DNA from: Flavobacteriales bacterium
GTDB taxonomy: Bacteria > Bacteroidota > Bacteroidia > Flavobacteriales_D > Crocinitomicaceae
Direction of reading: 5' to 3'
Length of the DNA stretch: 64,000 nt
NCBI GenBank assembly: GCA_947474675.1
Contig: CANJKA010000003.1
Span: forward strand, 1-64,000
Made by a program: the position numbers and the translations under genes. Below the pieces are notes generated by a model. That model was not told the DNA's origin. It was given only the letters and a program-made list of their open reading frames with translations, and made no database searches. Positions 43,125 to 51,586 of the stretch are shown here, piece by piece. The number at the start of each line of letters is the position of its first letter. Positions within the stretch are counted from its first letter, which is position 1.

Positions 43125-43517
43125 ATGTTTAAATTAAGTGGAATCGTTAAAGTTGTAAATGCAACTGTTCAAGTGAGTGAGAAATTTGCTAAAAGAGAAT
43201 TTGTGATTACTGATGCGTCTAGTATGTATCCTCAAGATATCATGTTCCAATCTACGCAAGATAAATGTTCTTTGTTAGATAATGTTCAAGTGAATGATCA
43301 AGTTGAAGTTTCTTTCAACCTTCGTGGACGTGAGTGGACTAGTCCAACTGGAGAAGTAAAGTATTTTAATACATTAGAAGCTTGGAGAATTGATAAAGTT
43401 GGAGCTAACGGTGGTGCAATGCCTCAAGGTGGACCAGCTGCAATGAGTTTAGATCCAATCGCTGCAACTGCAACTCAAGCAATCGTTGAAAGTGCTGATG
43501 ATGATTTACCATTCTAA
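43125..43517 (+). CDS. DUF3127 protein with SSB-like acidic tail
   Basis: A 130-residue cytoplasmic protein. Residues 1-92 form a DUF3127 domain, a beta-rich OB-fold-like region (KLSGIVKVVNATVQVSEKF in part, and REWTSPTGEVKYFNTLEAWRI in part). A flexible Gly/Pro/Ala linker follows. The last six residues are DDDLPF, the same kind of acidic tip that single-stranded DNA-binding protein uses to recruit repair and replication partners; the window's own SSB ends NDLPF. I infer a nucleic-acid-related role. It is followed at once by a strong terminator. Confidence 0.88.
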   Translation: MFKLSGIVKVVNATVQVSEKFAKREFVITDASSMYPQDIMFQSTQDKCSLLDNVQVNDQVEVSFNLRGREWTSPTGEVKYFNTLEAWRIDKVGANGGAMPQGGPAAMSLDPIAATATQAIVESADDDLPF

Positions 43518-43577
43518 TTGGAATGTTGAATTTTTAGTGTTGGATGTTTGATTGATATTCAATTTTAAAGTATTGAG

Positions 43578-43606
43578 AGGTTGTCAGGTTTGACAACCTT
43601 TTTTTA
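43578..43606 (+). terminator. terminator after DUF3127
   Basis: A perfect 9-bp stem aggttgtca/tgacaacct (43578-43586/43591-43599) with a GGTT loop and an eight-T run, 60 bases past the stop. Confidence 0.93.
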
Positions 43607-43619
43607 TGGGTATTTTTTA

Positions 43620-44756
43620 TCAAATTGTTCTATCTTTCCATTTAATCTCGATGAAAAGAGGGAGAATGATTAAGGTCAAAATATAAAAAGGATAAATAAT
43701 AGTTGACAAAGGGATAATTAAAAGAGTTTTTTGCCGATCGATTTGTTTGAAATAGGGAAAATAAATAATTATTTCAATAATAGACTTTATGAATATGAAT
43801 TCTAGCAGTTCTAACAATTCTTTATTGCTAATTAATAGAATAACTAAAATAGTAAAGATTAAATGTGATAACCCCGCTATAAAAGCAAGAGAATTACTTA
43901 ATTGGTCCTTCACTTTGTTTCCTTTTGAAATCCATCTTAGTCTTTGGTGTAAAAAAGAATTAATTGTTAAAGGTGTTTCAGTGAAAACAGCATTTGAATT
44001 AGAAGTTATTATTCTAACTTGACAATTATTCTTCTGAAAATCATGTAATAAGAAGACATCGTCTCCTGATGCAATTTCTTTGTGACTGTCATAATTGTCA
44101 AATTTGAGAAATGAATCTTTTTTGAACAATAAGTTCGCTCCACTAGCAATAAAAGGTCGTTTTAATGAAGAAATAGCTGTGTTTATTGCGTTAGAAATAG
44201 AATAATCTAATTCAAAAAAGGTTTGTTTTACTCCTTTTCCTTGCATTATTACTGGTAAAATTAGCATATCAGCTTTTTCATTTTTTTGAAGTGATGAAAA
44301 GTAAGTAGAATCAAATTCAACATCCGCATCTAAAGTTAGAAGATAATCTGTTCTTGAAGATTGAATTCCAAAGCGTATAGCAGCTTTTTTACCTTGAATT
44401 TTATTGGGCAGGTTTATTATTTGATAAGGGATTGAATTGTTTAATTTTTCAATTTCATTTCTCCCGTTGTCTGTTGAATGATCATCAATAAAAAGAATTT
44501 GAAAAGGAAGAGCAGTTTGTTTTTCTATTGATTTAATTAATTTATCCAGATTTAAAGCTTCATTTCTGTATGGAATGAGTACAGTTAATTCATTTAATTT
44601 AATGTGTTCAAGAGATAATTCACTATTTGATTTCTCTTTTTTGAAATGAATCAGTAAACCTATTAAGATAAAAACACCTAATAAAGAATAGACTAATAGA
44701 AATATAAATTGAAAATTATTCAATCTCTTTCTTGTTTTGTTTACAAATGAATACAC
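43620..44756 (-). CDS. membrane-anchored family 2 glycosyltransferase
   Basis: A 378-residue protein with an N-terminal span (about 16-38), a GT2 catalytic domain (about 55-265; LTVLIPYRNEALNLDKL, FIDDHSTD, LLTLDADVEFD, and the QxxRW-type motif HQRLRWISKG) and three C-terminal spans. Such enzymes build polysaccharides or glycolipids. The only ATG gives a 41-base overlap with the upstream flippase-like gene. A TTG at 44723 would reduce the overlap to 8 bases and remove 11 residues that precede the span, so the start is uncertain. Confidence 0.85.
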   Translation of the reverse strand: MYSFVNKTRKRLNNFQFIFLLVYSLLGVFILIGLLIHFKKEKSNSELSLEHIKLNELTVLIPYRNEALNLDKLIKSIEKQTALPFQILFIDDHSTDNGRNEIEKLNNSIPYQIINLPNKIQGKKAAIRFGIQSSRTDYLLTLDADVEFDSTYFSSLQKNEKADMLILPVIMQGKGVKQTFFELDYSISNAINTAISSLKRPFIASGANLLFKKDSFLKFDNYDSHKEIASGDDVFLLHDFQKNNCQVRIITSNSNAVFTETPLTINSFLHQRLRWISKGNKVKDQLSNSLAFIAGLSHLIFTILVILLISNKELLELLEFIFIKSIIEIIIYFPYFKQIDRQKTLLIIPLSTIIYPFYILTLIILPLFIEIKWKDRTI

Positions 44757-45651
44757 TAATCAAAGAAGGTAAAGCTAAATTAACAATCCAAATTAATACA
44801 GATGCTGTTAATATTTCTACTTGACCAAATCCAACACTTCCTAGTACAATTAATGCAATTGTTTCCCTGATTACTAATTTACCAAACCATAAAGATGGAA
44901 CTAAGGTTGTCCATAAAAATATTTGCCAAATCCATAAAAAGGTATCAAAGTTTAATGCATTTTCAAAAGCATTAAACATTAACCAAAACTGAAGTGTAAA
45001 AATGAAATGTCTTCCTAAGCTAAGGTACAATAATTTAAATCTAAAAGTATTCTTGTTTTTTAACAGTTCAACTACTTTAGTATAATGTTTTTTACGTGAT
45101 AAATATTTCCATTTTAATTTTTCAAATTTGAAATAAAAAAGTTGAAGAATAATACAAAATACGATAAGCAAAGTAATTCCCAATTTTATGTTTAAGCCAA
45201 ATGGTGTTTCATTTAATATTAGTATTGATAATAATCCAAAAAATATACTAGCAAAAAATTGAGAAAAACTGGAAAGAAGGGTCAGTAATATAATTGAAGG
45301 CCGAAATTCTTTTTTAAAATAATAGATTCTTCCAAGAAAATTCCCAATCATATTCGGAGTAATTAATCCAGTTGCTATTCCAGCCATGAAAGCTTTAAAA
45401 TTGGTTTTATTAGTTGTGTCCGTTTTAATTAAAGAAAGCGTATCTGTCCATTTAATCCATTCAATCCCCCAATTTATAATTATTAGTGAGCAACTAAGCA
45501 GCAAGAAAAGAGGGTGTTTTAGCTCTAGAAGGTTCCAATCTTCTGATTTCACACTCGATAATTGGTTGTATAGTAAATAAGATACCCCCAAAAGGAGAAT
45601 CATTTTGATAAATAGGAATAAAATCCCTTTATTTTTTATAGTTTTATCCAA
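44716..45651 (-). CDS. UPF0104/LPG-synthase transmembrane-like protein
   Basis: This 311-residue polytopic inner-membrane protein has about eight spans and the features of the lysylphosphatidylglycerol-synthase TM (flippase-like) family: GIATGLITPNMIGNFLGR shown by GIATGLITPN and NFLGR, and VPSLWFGKLVIRE. No catalytic domain is attached. The downstream overlapping glycosyltransferase gene suggests joint work on a lipid-linked sugar; the function of the family is not settled. It is divergent from ruvC with 15 bases between the starts, so their promoters must overlap coding sequence or each other. Confidence 0.78.
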   Translation of the reverse strand: MDKTIKNKGILFLFIKMILLLGVSYLLYNQLSSVKSEDWNLLELKHPLFLLLSCSLIIINWGIEWIKWTDTLSLIKTDTTNKTNFKAFMAGIATGLITPNMIGNFLGRIYYFKKEFRPSIILLTLLSSFSQFFASIFFGLLSILILNETPFGLNIKLGITLLIVFCIILQLFYFKFEKLKWKYLSRKKHYTKVVELLKNKNTFRFKLLYLSLGRHFIFTLQFWLMFNAFENALNFDTFLWIWQIFLWTTLVPSLWFGKLVIRETIALIVLGSVGFGQVEILTASVLIWIVNLALPSLISVFICKQNKKEIE

Positions 45652-45666
45652 CGAAGTATACTTTAA

Positions 45667-46224
45667 ATGGTTGAAGATAAAATAATTCTTGGAATTGACC
45701 CCGGAACAAATGTTTTAGGGTATGGATTAATTCACGTTAAACAGAGTAAATTAACGCTTATTAACTTCGGTGTCATACAGTTAAGTAAACTTCCGACGCA
45801 TCCAGATAAATTAAAAAAAATTTTTGAAAGGTTGGATTCTATCATAAAAGAGTACAAACCAGATGAAATGGCAATAGAAGCTCCTTTCTTTGGAAAGAAT
45901 GTTCAGTCGATGTTAAAATTAGGTCGAGCACAAGGGGTTGCAATTGCGGCTTCGTTAAGTAACAATGTTCCTTTTGAAGAATATACGCCAAGAAGAATTA
46001 AACAGGCGATTACGGGTAATGGAAATGCATCAAAAGAGCAAGTTGCAGCTATGTTGCAAACTATTTTAGGATTTACAGATATGCCAAAGTATTTAGATGC
46101 TACTGATGGATTGGCAATTGCTGTTTGTCACCATTTTTCAAAAGGAGTAGGGGAGCATAATAAAGCAAAAGGGAATAAATGGGAAAGCTTTTTAAAAGAT
46201 AATCCGGATAGAAAATTGAGATAA
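45667..46224 (+). CDS. ruvC: RuvC, Holliday junction resolvase
   Basis: A 185-residue endonuclease that cuts Holliday junctions with RuvAB. The catalytic acidic residues are in place: Asp11 in GIDPGTNVLGYG, a Glu in MAIEAPFFGKN, and the Asp pair in DATDGLAIAVCHH. Length is normal. It is divergent from the flippase-like gene and tail-to-tail with the DUF4296 gene, 5 bases apart. ruvA and ruvB are not in the window. Confidence 0.95.
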   Translation: MVEDKIILGIDPGTNVLGYGLIHVKQSKLTLINFGVIQLSKLPTHPDKLKKIFERLDSIIKEYKPDEMAIEAPFFGKNVQSMLKLGRAQGVAIAASLSNNVPFEEYTPRRIKQAITGNGNASKEQVAAMLQTILGFTDMPKYLDATDGLAIAVCHHFSKGVGEHNKAKGNKWESFLKDNPDRKLR

Positions 46225-46229
46225 AGAAT

Positions 46230-46580
46230 TTATTTCGCTGTTAATTCAGTTAATTCACGGTTTACAGAATCTAAAACTTGTGAATATATAGACTGCATCA
46301 TTTTTTGTCTACTTCCGTAATAATCCATTGATGCATTGAAACGGGTAGTATCCACATTGTATTTTTCTAAAATAAGTTGACCTGATTTCTGCAATGATTT
46401 AAAGCTTTGATTTATAGGAGGGAATTTATTTTTAATATGTGCTTCTATAATTGAAAGATCTTTAATAACCATAACCATTGTATCTTTTGGGATTAATTCA
46501 TCAGGCATTTTAACGCGTTGAATCCCTTCAGAGCAAGAGGTAATAAATAGTATTAAACAAATTAAGAAGATTGCTTTCAT
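46230..46580 (-). CDS. DUF4296 lipoprotein
   Basis: A 116-residue protein with a lipoprotein signal peptide (LFITSC, lipid Cys16) and the DUF4296 pattern: an N-terminal MPDELIPKDTMVMVIKDL in part, then AHIKNKF and YGSRQKMMQSIYSQVLDSV in part. The family is common in Bacteroidota and has no known function. Its start overlaps the dihydroorotase stop by one base (TAATG), making it the last gene of a three-gene operon. Confidence 0.85.
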   Translation of the reverse strand: MKAIFLICLILFITSCSEGIQRVKMPDELIPKDTMVMVIKDLSIIEAHIKNKFPPINQSFKSLQKSGQLILEKYNVDTTRFNASMDYYGSRQKMMQSIYSQVLDSVNRELTELTAK

Positions 46581-47926
46581 TATCTTCTGTTGAACAATAA
46601 ACGTTTCCCTATAACGTTGTCTGTTATAATTCCATCTGAATAAACAATATTACCATTAACAAATGTTTTATCTATAGAATGTGAAAAAACATTTCCTTCA
46701 AATGGTGACCAACCACATTTAGAAAGAATATTATCTTTAGAAACGGTAATTCCTTTAGTTGGATTTACAATTACTAAATCGGCGAAATAGCCCTCTCTAA
46801 TATATCCACGATCTTCTATCTTGAATAAAATAGCGGGTGCATGAGCCATTTTTTCTACTACTTTTTCAATTGAAATTTTACCTTCTCTTGATTTTTCAAG
46901 CATGGCTAATAATGCGTGTTGAACAAGTGGCCCTCCGGATGGAGCTTTAAAATAAGACTGTTTTTTTTCTTCAATTGTATGAGGAGCATGATCAGTCGCA
47001 ACAACATCAATTTTATCTTCTAATAAAGCTTTCCAAATAGCTTCTCTGTCACTTGCTTTTTTAACAGCAGGATTCCATTTAATATTATTTCCTTTAGTTG
47101 CGTAATCTTCTTCTGAGAACCATAAATGATGAACACATGCTTCAGCTGTAATCAGTTTTTGTTCGAGAGGAATATTATTCTCAAATAAAGCAATTTCTTT
47201 TTCTGTTGAAATATGCAAAATATGTAGACGAGTACCATGCTTTTTAGCTAGACCAACAGCTAAAGAAGATGAAATATAACATGCTTCAGCACTTCTAATA
47301 ATTGGGTGCATTTCGATAGGTACATTTTCACCGTATTGTTCTCTTGCTAGTTGAATGTTTCGTTGAATTGTTGCTTCATCTTCACAATGAGTAGCAATTA
47401 AAACGGGTGGAACTCTTGAAAACAAACTGTTTAAAGTCACTTCACTGTCAACAAGCATGTTACCTGTAGAAGACCCCATGAAAATTTTCACACCACAGAC
47501 TTCTCTATCATTTGTTTTTAAGACTTCTTCAATGTTATCATTGGAGGCACCCATGAAAAAAGAGTAATTTGCAGACGAACTTTGAGAAGCTAACTGATAT
47601 TTATCCTCTAATAATTTTTGAGTTAATGTGTTTGGCAGCGTATTCGGCATTTCCATAAAAGAGGTGATTCCTCCAGCTACAGCTGCTCTAGATTCATGTC
47701 GAATGTCAGCTTTATGGGTTAATCCAGGCTCACGAAAATGAACTTGGTCATCTATACAACCTGGAAGAATTAATTTTCCTTCGATATTTATTTCTTCAAG
47801 AGAGTAATCTACAGAAATAGAAGAATCAATACGCTCAATTCTACCATTTTTTATTAATATATCAGCAATAAATTGTTTGCCTTCGTTAACGATTGTTCCT
47901 CCTTTTAATAGAATTGATTTGCTCAT
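46580..47926 (-). CDS. pyrC: dihydroorotase
   Basis: A 448-residue amidohydrolase converting carbamoyl-aspartate to dihydroorotate in pyrimidine synthesis. Metal-site motifs are IDDQVHFREPG (the first His of the usual HxH is Gln), the candidate carboxylated Lys in CGVKIFMGSSTGN, IATHCEDE, LHILHIST and VATDHAPH with the catalytic Asp. MEMPNT and the C-terminal DLVIVNP are typical. I start it at 47926, which overlaps the upstream stop as ATGA. An ATG 24 bases upstream adds a non-conserved octapeptide. It is coupled to genes on both sides. Confidence 0.92.
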   Translation of the reverse strand: MSKSILLKGGTIVNEGKQFIADILIKNGRIERIDSSISVDYSLEEINIEGKLILPGCIDDQVHFREPGLTHKADIRHESRAAVAGGITSFMEMPNTLPNTLTQKLLEDKYQLASQSSSANYSFFMGASNDNIEEVLKTNDREVCGVKIFMGSSTGNMLVDSEVTLNSLFSRVPPVLIATHCEDEATIQRNIQLAREQYGENVPIEMHPIIRSAEACYISSSLAVGLAKKHGTRLHILHISTEKEIALFENNIPLEQKLITAEACVHHLWFSEEDYATKGNNIKWNPAVKKASDREAIWKALLEDKIDVVATDHAPHTIEEKKQSYFKAPSGGPLVQHALLAMLEKSREGKISIEKVVEKMAHAPAILFKIEDRGYIREGYFADLVIVNPTKGITVSKDNILSKCGWSPFEGNVFSHSIDKTFVNGNIVYSDGIITDNVIGKRLLFNRR

Positions 47927-48636
47927 AGTTTCATTCCTCGCATTTTCCACACACCAAAAAAAGCTTCTTTAAAAATTCCTGAATTCATTTTTGAAATCCC
48001 GTATAAACGGTCAACAAAAGTAATTGGTACTTCTGTTATTTTAAAATTATGTTTTAAGGCAGCATACTTCATACAAATTTGAAAAGCATAACCTTTAAAA
48101 ATATTAGCGTCTAAATTTATTTTTTCAAGTACATTTCTTTTGTAGCATTTAAAACCTGCAGTTGTATCTTTAATACCAATAAAAAGTATACTCCTCACAT
48201 AAACACTTGCGAAATAAGACATCAAAACTCTTTTTAGTGGCCAGTTTTTAACTTTTCCTCCTGTACAATAACGTGAGCCAATACTAACATCAGCACCTTC
48301 AAAAGCACACGCATTGTATAATCTAATTAAATCATCAGGATCATGAGAAAAGTCACAATCCATTTCAAAAATGTAATCGTATTTTTTTTCGATTGCCCAT
48401 TTAAAACCATGAATATAAGCCGTTCCTAATCCTAGTTTACCAGTTCTTGTTTCTAAATGAATACGTCCATTGAACTCTAATTGTAAAGTTTGTATAATAT
48501 CTCCAGTTCCATCCGGAGATGAATCATCTACAAAAAGAATATGAAAATCTTTTTCAAAAGACATGAGCTTTCGAATCATATTTTCAACGTTTTCTTTTTC
48601 GTTAAATGTAGGAATTATTATTACTGAATCAGACAT
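47923..48636 (-). CDS. polyprenol-phosphate mannosyltransferase-like GT2
   Basis: This 237-residue cytoplasmic-face glycosyltransferase resembles dolichol/polyprenol monophosphomannose synthases: VIIIPTFNEKENVENMI, LFVDDSSPDGTGD, FEMDCDFSHDPDDL and GSRYCTGGKVKNW, with TTAGFKCYKRNVL near residue 165. No C-terminal spans are present, as in the single-domain type. It uses NDP-sugars and a lipid carrier. It is the first gene of the operon with dihydroorotase and DUF4296, a linkage often seen in Bacteroidota. Confidence 0.92.
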   Translation of the reverse strand: MSDSVIIIPTFNEKENVENMIRKLMSFEKDFHILFVDDSSPDGTGDIIQTLQLEFNGRIHLETRTGKLGLGTAYIHGFKWAIEKKYDYIFEMDCDFSHDPDDLIRLYNACAFEGADVSIGSRYCTGGKVKNWPLKRVLMSYFASVYVRSILFIGIKDTTAGFKCYKRNVLEKINLDANIFKGYAFQICMKYAALKHNFKITEVPITFVDRLYGISKMNSGIFKEAFFGVWKMRGMKL

Positions 48637-48742
48637 TTTAATTTATTGAATTGCTAAATTAATTAATTAAACTCAATCATTAATTGATTTTTTTGAAATA
48701 ATAAGGATATTATTAATCTTTTATTTAAAATTAACATTTAGA

Positions 48743-49225
48743 CTACTTTGAAAAAACTTCATTAATAGCTTCACTTATTAAATCAGACTCATAACCTTTG
48801 GATTGTAAGTAACGAAACACCTTCGCTTTTTTTTCCCAAATATCGCCTTTTTTTGACTCAATTTCTTTTTTCTTTTTTTCAGAGAGATGAAGAATGGTTT
48901 CCCAATATTTATCAGGATCAATTTCTTTCATTCCTTGATTAATAGAATAGGTAGAAATTTTTTTTTGTTTTAAATGTGTCTTAATTTTAATTCTACCCCA
49001 CTGTTTAATGTTAAATTTCCCTGAAACATAGGCTCCTGAAAATCGTTCTTCATTGATAAAATTATTTGAAATTAAATCAGCTATTAATTGATCTCTTTGT
49101 TCAGATTGAAAATTCCAGAGATATAGTTTTTGATCCATTTCAAATTGACACCTTTCTTGGTAGGCGCATAAAGCTTCGAGTTTAGCTTTAGCTTCTAGAA
49201 AGGAATATTTCGAATCGAATGACAT
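48743..49225 (-). CDS. recX: RecX, regulator of RecA
   Basis: A 160-residue all-helical protein that caps RecA filaments. RecX family marks are the three-helix repeats: CAYQERCQFEMDQKL shown as CAYQERCQFEM, LIADLISNNFINEERFS in part with YVSGKFNIKQWGRIKIK (GR-KIK block), and the C-terminal FRYLQSKGYESDLI. I start at ATG 49225; a TTG three codons upstream is less likely. It is preceded by a terminator of RNase G, so it has its own transcript. Confidence 0.9.
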   Translation of the reverse strand: MSFDSKYSFLEAKAKLEALCAYQERCQFEMDQKLYLWNFQSEQRDQLIADLISNNFINEERFSGAYVSGKFNIKQWGRIKIKTHLKQKKISTYSINQGMKEIDPDKYWETILHLSEKKKKEIESKKGDIWEKKAKVFRYLQSKGYESDLISEAINEVFSK

Positions 49226-49244
49226 TATTATCAAGTTTTATTAC

Positions 49245-49284
49245 AAAAAAAAGGATTAAAACTCAATTAGTCTTAATCCTTTTT
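49245..49284 (-). terminator. terminator of RNase G
   Basis: aaaaaggattaa (49248-49259) and ttaatccttttt (49273-49284) pair perfectly. Read on the minus strand, the stem is followed by a run of T residues (complement of 49245-49252). It stands 26 bases after the RNase G stop. Confidence 0.85.
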
Positions 49285-49309
49285 AAAATTTCTTTAGAAT
49301 TATTACAAT

Positions 49310-50857
49310 TTATAATGTAATTTCTTCATTGTTTTTGTTGACAAATTTGTATTCTAAAAGTTTGTTTTCAGTAATTCCTCTTACTGTAATCCATTTTTTA
49401 TATTTGAATAACCATTTAACTTGTCTTGATATTAAGCCATTTATAAAATAAGCTTCTAAATATGGGTGAACTAAAAGGCTCACATTTTTTTCTTTACGCT
49501 CAGTTACTAAATAATTTAAATTACTTTCAATTTCTTCAGCATATAAAATGGAAGCTTGTACTTCGCCCGTTCCATTACAAGTTGGACAAGCTTCAGACGT
49601 ATTAATATCTGTTTCAGGCCTAACTCTTTGACGAGTTATTTCAACAACTCCAAATTTTGAAGGAGGTAATATGTTGTGTTTTGCTCGATCTGAAATCATG
49701 TGCTCTTTGATTTTCTCAAAAAGCTGTTTGTTATTTTCACGGTCATGCATATCGATAAAATCGATACAAATAATACCACCCATGTCACGTAATTGAAGAA
49801 CACGAGCTATTTCTTCAGCTGCCTCTAAATTTGTAGCTAATGCATTATTTTCTTGACCATCAGAACCTTTACGGTTACCGCTGTTCACGTCAATAACATG
49901 CATTGCTTCAGTGTGTTCTATGATTAGATACCCACCACTTGCTAGAGGAACTTTTTTACCAAACAATGTTTTTATTTGTTTTGTAATTCCAAATTTTTCA
50001 AAAATACTTATTTTACGATCGTGTAATTTTAATATTTTTTCTCTACCTGGAGCTATGTTAACAATATACTCACTCATTTCTGTCATGAGAATTACATCAT
50101 TTACGTGAATATTTGAAAAATCTGCATTTAACAAATCACGCAATATAGAAGATGTTTTATCAAGTTCACCCAATACTTTTTTTGGTGGAGTAGCTGTTTT
50201 TAAATTAGCATACATAAATTTCCACTTTTCAAGTAAATTTTGCAAATCTTGATCAAGTAATTCAACCTTTTTATTTTCTGCAACCGTACGGATAATAACA
50301 CCAAAGTTTTTTGGTTTAATATTATTCATCAGGTTTTTCAATCGAGCCCTTTCTTCAGGATCTTTAATCTTTTGAGAAATTGAAATTTTATCTGAAAAAG
50401 GTACCAAAACGAGGTATCGTCCAGCTAAGGTTATCTCAGCACTTAAACGAGGTCCTTTACTTGAAATAGGTTCTTTAGCAACTTGCACCAATATAGGTGA
50501 AGAAGAAGATACTATTTCATTTATTAAACCATCTTTTGGAATGTCTTTTTCGGCCTTAAAATAAAGAAGGTCAGCTACGTTTTGCCTACCATGTAACGTA
50601 TCTCGAGTAAACTTATTTAGCGAATTGAATTGTGGACCAAGATCAAGATAATGTAAAAAAGCATCTTTTTCATAGCCAACATCCACAAATGCAGCATTCA
50701 AACTAGGAACTACTTTTCGAACTTTTCCAAGATAAATATCTCCAACGGCAAATTCAGTATTCCCTTTTTCTTCCTGCAATTCAATAAGTTTCCCGTCGCG
50801 TAACAAAGCAAGCCAAATGCCATTTGGTCTGGCATCGACAACTAGTTCTAAACTCAC
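49310..50857 (-). CDS. rng: ribonuclease E/G family protein
   Basis: A 515-residue endoribonuclease. An embedded S1 domain lies at about 36-125 (VGDIYLGKVRKVVPSLNAAFVDVG in part). The DNase I-like catalytic core has IDVNSGNRKG and IICIDFIDM with the metal-binding Asp residues. A Zn-link CPTCNGTG follows (about 423-430). There is no long C-terminal scaffold region, so this is the RNase G rather than the RNase E form. It matures rRNA and turns over mRNA. The gene follows a small bS22-like gene, separated by a palindromic terminator. Confidence 0.93.
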   Translation of the reverse strand: MSLELVVDARPNGIWLALLRDGKLIELQEEKGNTEFAVGDIYLGKVRKVVPSLNAAFVDVGYEKDAFLHYLDLGPQFNSLNKFTRDTLHGRQNVADLLYFKAEKDIPKDGLINEIVSSSSPILVQVAKEPISSKGPRLSAEITLAGRYLVLVPFSDKISISQKIKDPEERARLKNLMNNIKPKNFGVIIRTVAENKKVELLDQDLQNLLEKWKFMYANLKTATPPKKVLGELDKTSSILRDLLNADFSNIHVNDVILMTEMSEYIVNIAPGREKILKLHDRKISIFEKFGITKQIKTLFGKKVPLASGGYLIIEHTEAMHVIDVNSGNRKGSDGQENNALATNLEAAEEIARVLQLRDMGGIICIDFIDMHDRENNKQLFEKIKEHMISDRAKHNILPPSKFGVVEITRQRVRPETDINTSEACPTCNGTGEVQASILYAEEIESNLNYLVTERKEKNVSLLVHPYLEAYFINGLISRQVKWLFKYKKWITVRGITENKLLEYKFVNKNNEEITL

Positions 50858-50898
50858 GAAAGACTGTATTAAAATATGAATATAAGAAAACAGAAAAA

Positions 50899-50922
50899 CT
50901 TAGTAAGCAATTGCTTACTAAG
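50899..50922 (-). terminator. 24-bp perfect palindrome, terminator or attenuator before RNase G
   Basis: The two 12-base halves (50899-50910 and 50911-50922, beginning cttagtaagc) are exact complements. Read on the minus strand, the stem is followed by a T-rich run (complement of 50884-50898). It lies between the bS22-like gene and RNase G and may end most transcripts of the first while letting some through to the second. Confidence 0.78.
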
Positions 50923-50948
50923 CTTAATTCTTTATAATAATCTAAAGA

Positions 50949-51041
50949 TTATTTTTTCTTCTTGTGACGGTTCTTTCTTAGACGTTTTTTACGCTTGTGA
51001 GTCGCCATTTTGTGACCTTTTCTTTTTTTACCGCTTGGCAT
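50949..51041 (-). CDS. 30-residue basic protein, bS22/mS38 (COX24)-like
   Basis: A tiny open frame of 30 residues, MPSGKKRKGHKM followed by ATHKRKKRLRKNRHKKKK, 19 of them Lys or Arg. The KM-x3-KRKKRLRK pattern resembles the AURKAIP1/COX24 domain, shared by mitochondrial mS38 and mycobacterial ribosomal bS22, whose helix runs along the decoding centre. Short basic proteins of this kind recur next to RNase G and HU in Bacteroidota. A ribosomal role is an inference from the family. It is too short for ordinary gene calling but has a plain ATG and TAA. Confidence 0.85.
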   Translation of the reverse strand: MPSGKKRKGHKMATHKRKKRLRKNRHKKKK

Positions 51042-51178
51042 AATTATATATTTTATTTGATTAAACTCGCTTTTAACACTTGAAATCTATTTGCTTTTTT
51101 GAGAAGTAAATTATTTCAAGAGTGCGAAACTAATGAATTTAATCGGATTAATTGCAATTGGTTTAAGAAAACCAAAAA

Positions 51179-51469
51179 TTATTTTACTTTCACACTTGTT
51201 TTAACCTCGTCAACAAACGTTTTTGCAGGTTTAAAAGAAGGGATGTTGTGAGCTGGAATTATGATAGTTGTGTTTTTTGAAATGTTTCTTCCTGTTTTTT
51301 CAGCTCTTTCTTTTACGATAAAACTACCAAAACCTCTTAAATAAACATTTTCACCTTTTGATAATGAAGATTTAATAGATGTCATAAAAGCCTCAACTGC
51401 TTTTAGTGCTTCATTTCTTTCTAATCCTGTCTCTACTGCGATGTCTGCAACAATGTCCGCTTTTGTCAT
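51179..51469 (-). CDS. HU/IHF family DNA-binding protein
   Basis: A 96-residue nucleoid protein. MTKADIVADIAVETGL starts the helical base, GENVYLRGFGSFIVKERAEK in part gives the beta arm root, and GRNISKNTTIIIPAHNIPSFKPAKTF is represented by GRNISKNTT and IPSFKPAKTF, the arm and DNA-contacting segment. I start it at 51469; an ATG at 51523 lies inside the -7 box (51521-51528) and adds 18 unrelated residues. HU bends and compacts DNA. It is divergent from mutY. Confidence 0.93.
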   Translation of the reverse strand: MTKADIVADIAVETGLERNEALKAVEAFMTSIKSSLSKGENVYLRGFGSFIVKERAEKTGRNISKNTTIIIPAHNIPSFKPAKTFVDEVKTSVKVK

Positions 51470-51520
51470 TTTGTTTTTATTTTGTGTTATTAATATTTCA
51501 ACTTTTTGATTTTCAGAATG

Positions 51521-51528
51521 CAAAAGTA
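51521..51528 (-). promoter_or_regulatory. -7 box of the HU gene
   Basis: On the minus strand TACTTTTG matches TAnnTTTG, 52 bases before the chosen ATG. It rules out the longer open frame beginning at 51523 as the protein start. Confidence 0.6.
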
Positions 51529-51586
51529 TGGTACTTAAATAAATATTTTTGCATTTTTGTGAAATAATTTACAAACTTTCGTCTTA

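Noticed and set aside
43620-44756. 41-base overlap of the glycosyltransferase with its upstream gene taken as a sign of error
   Set aside because: No frameshift is seen in either protein; a later TTG start at 44723 would explain it, so no sequence fault is claimed.
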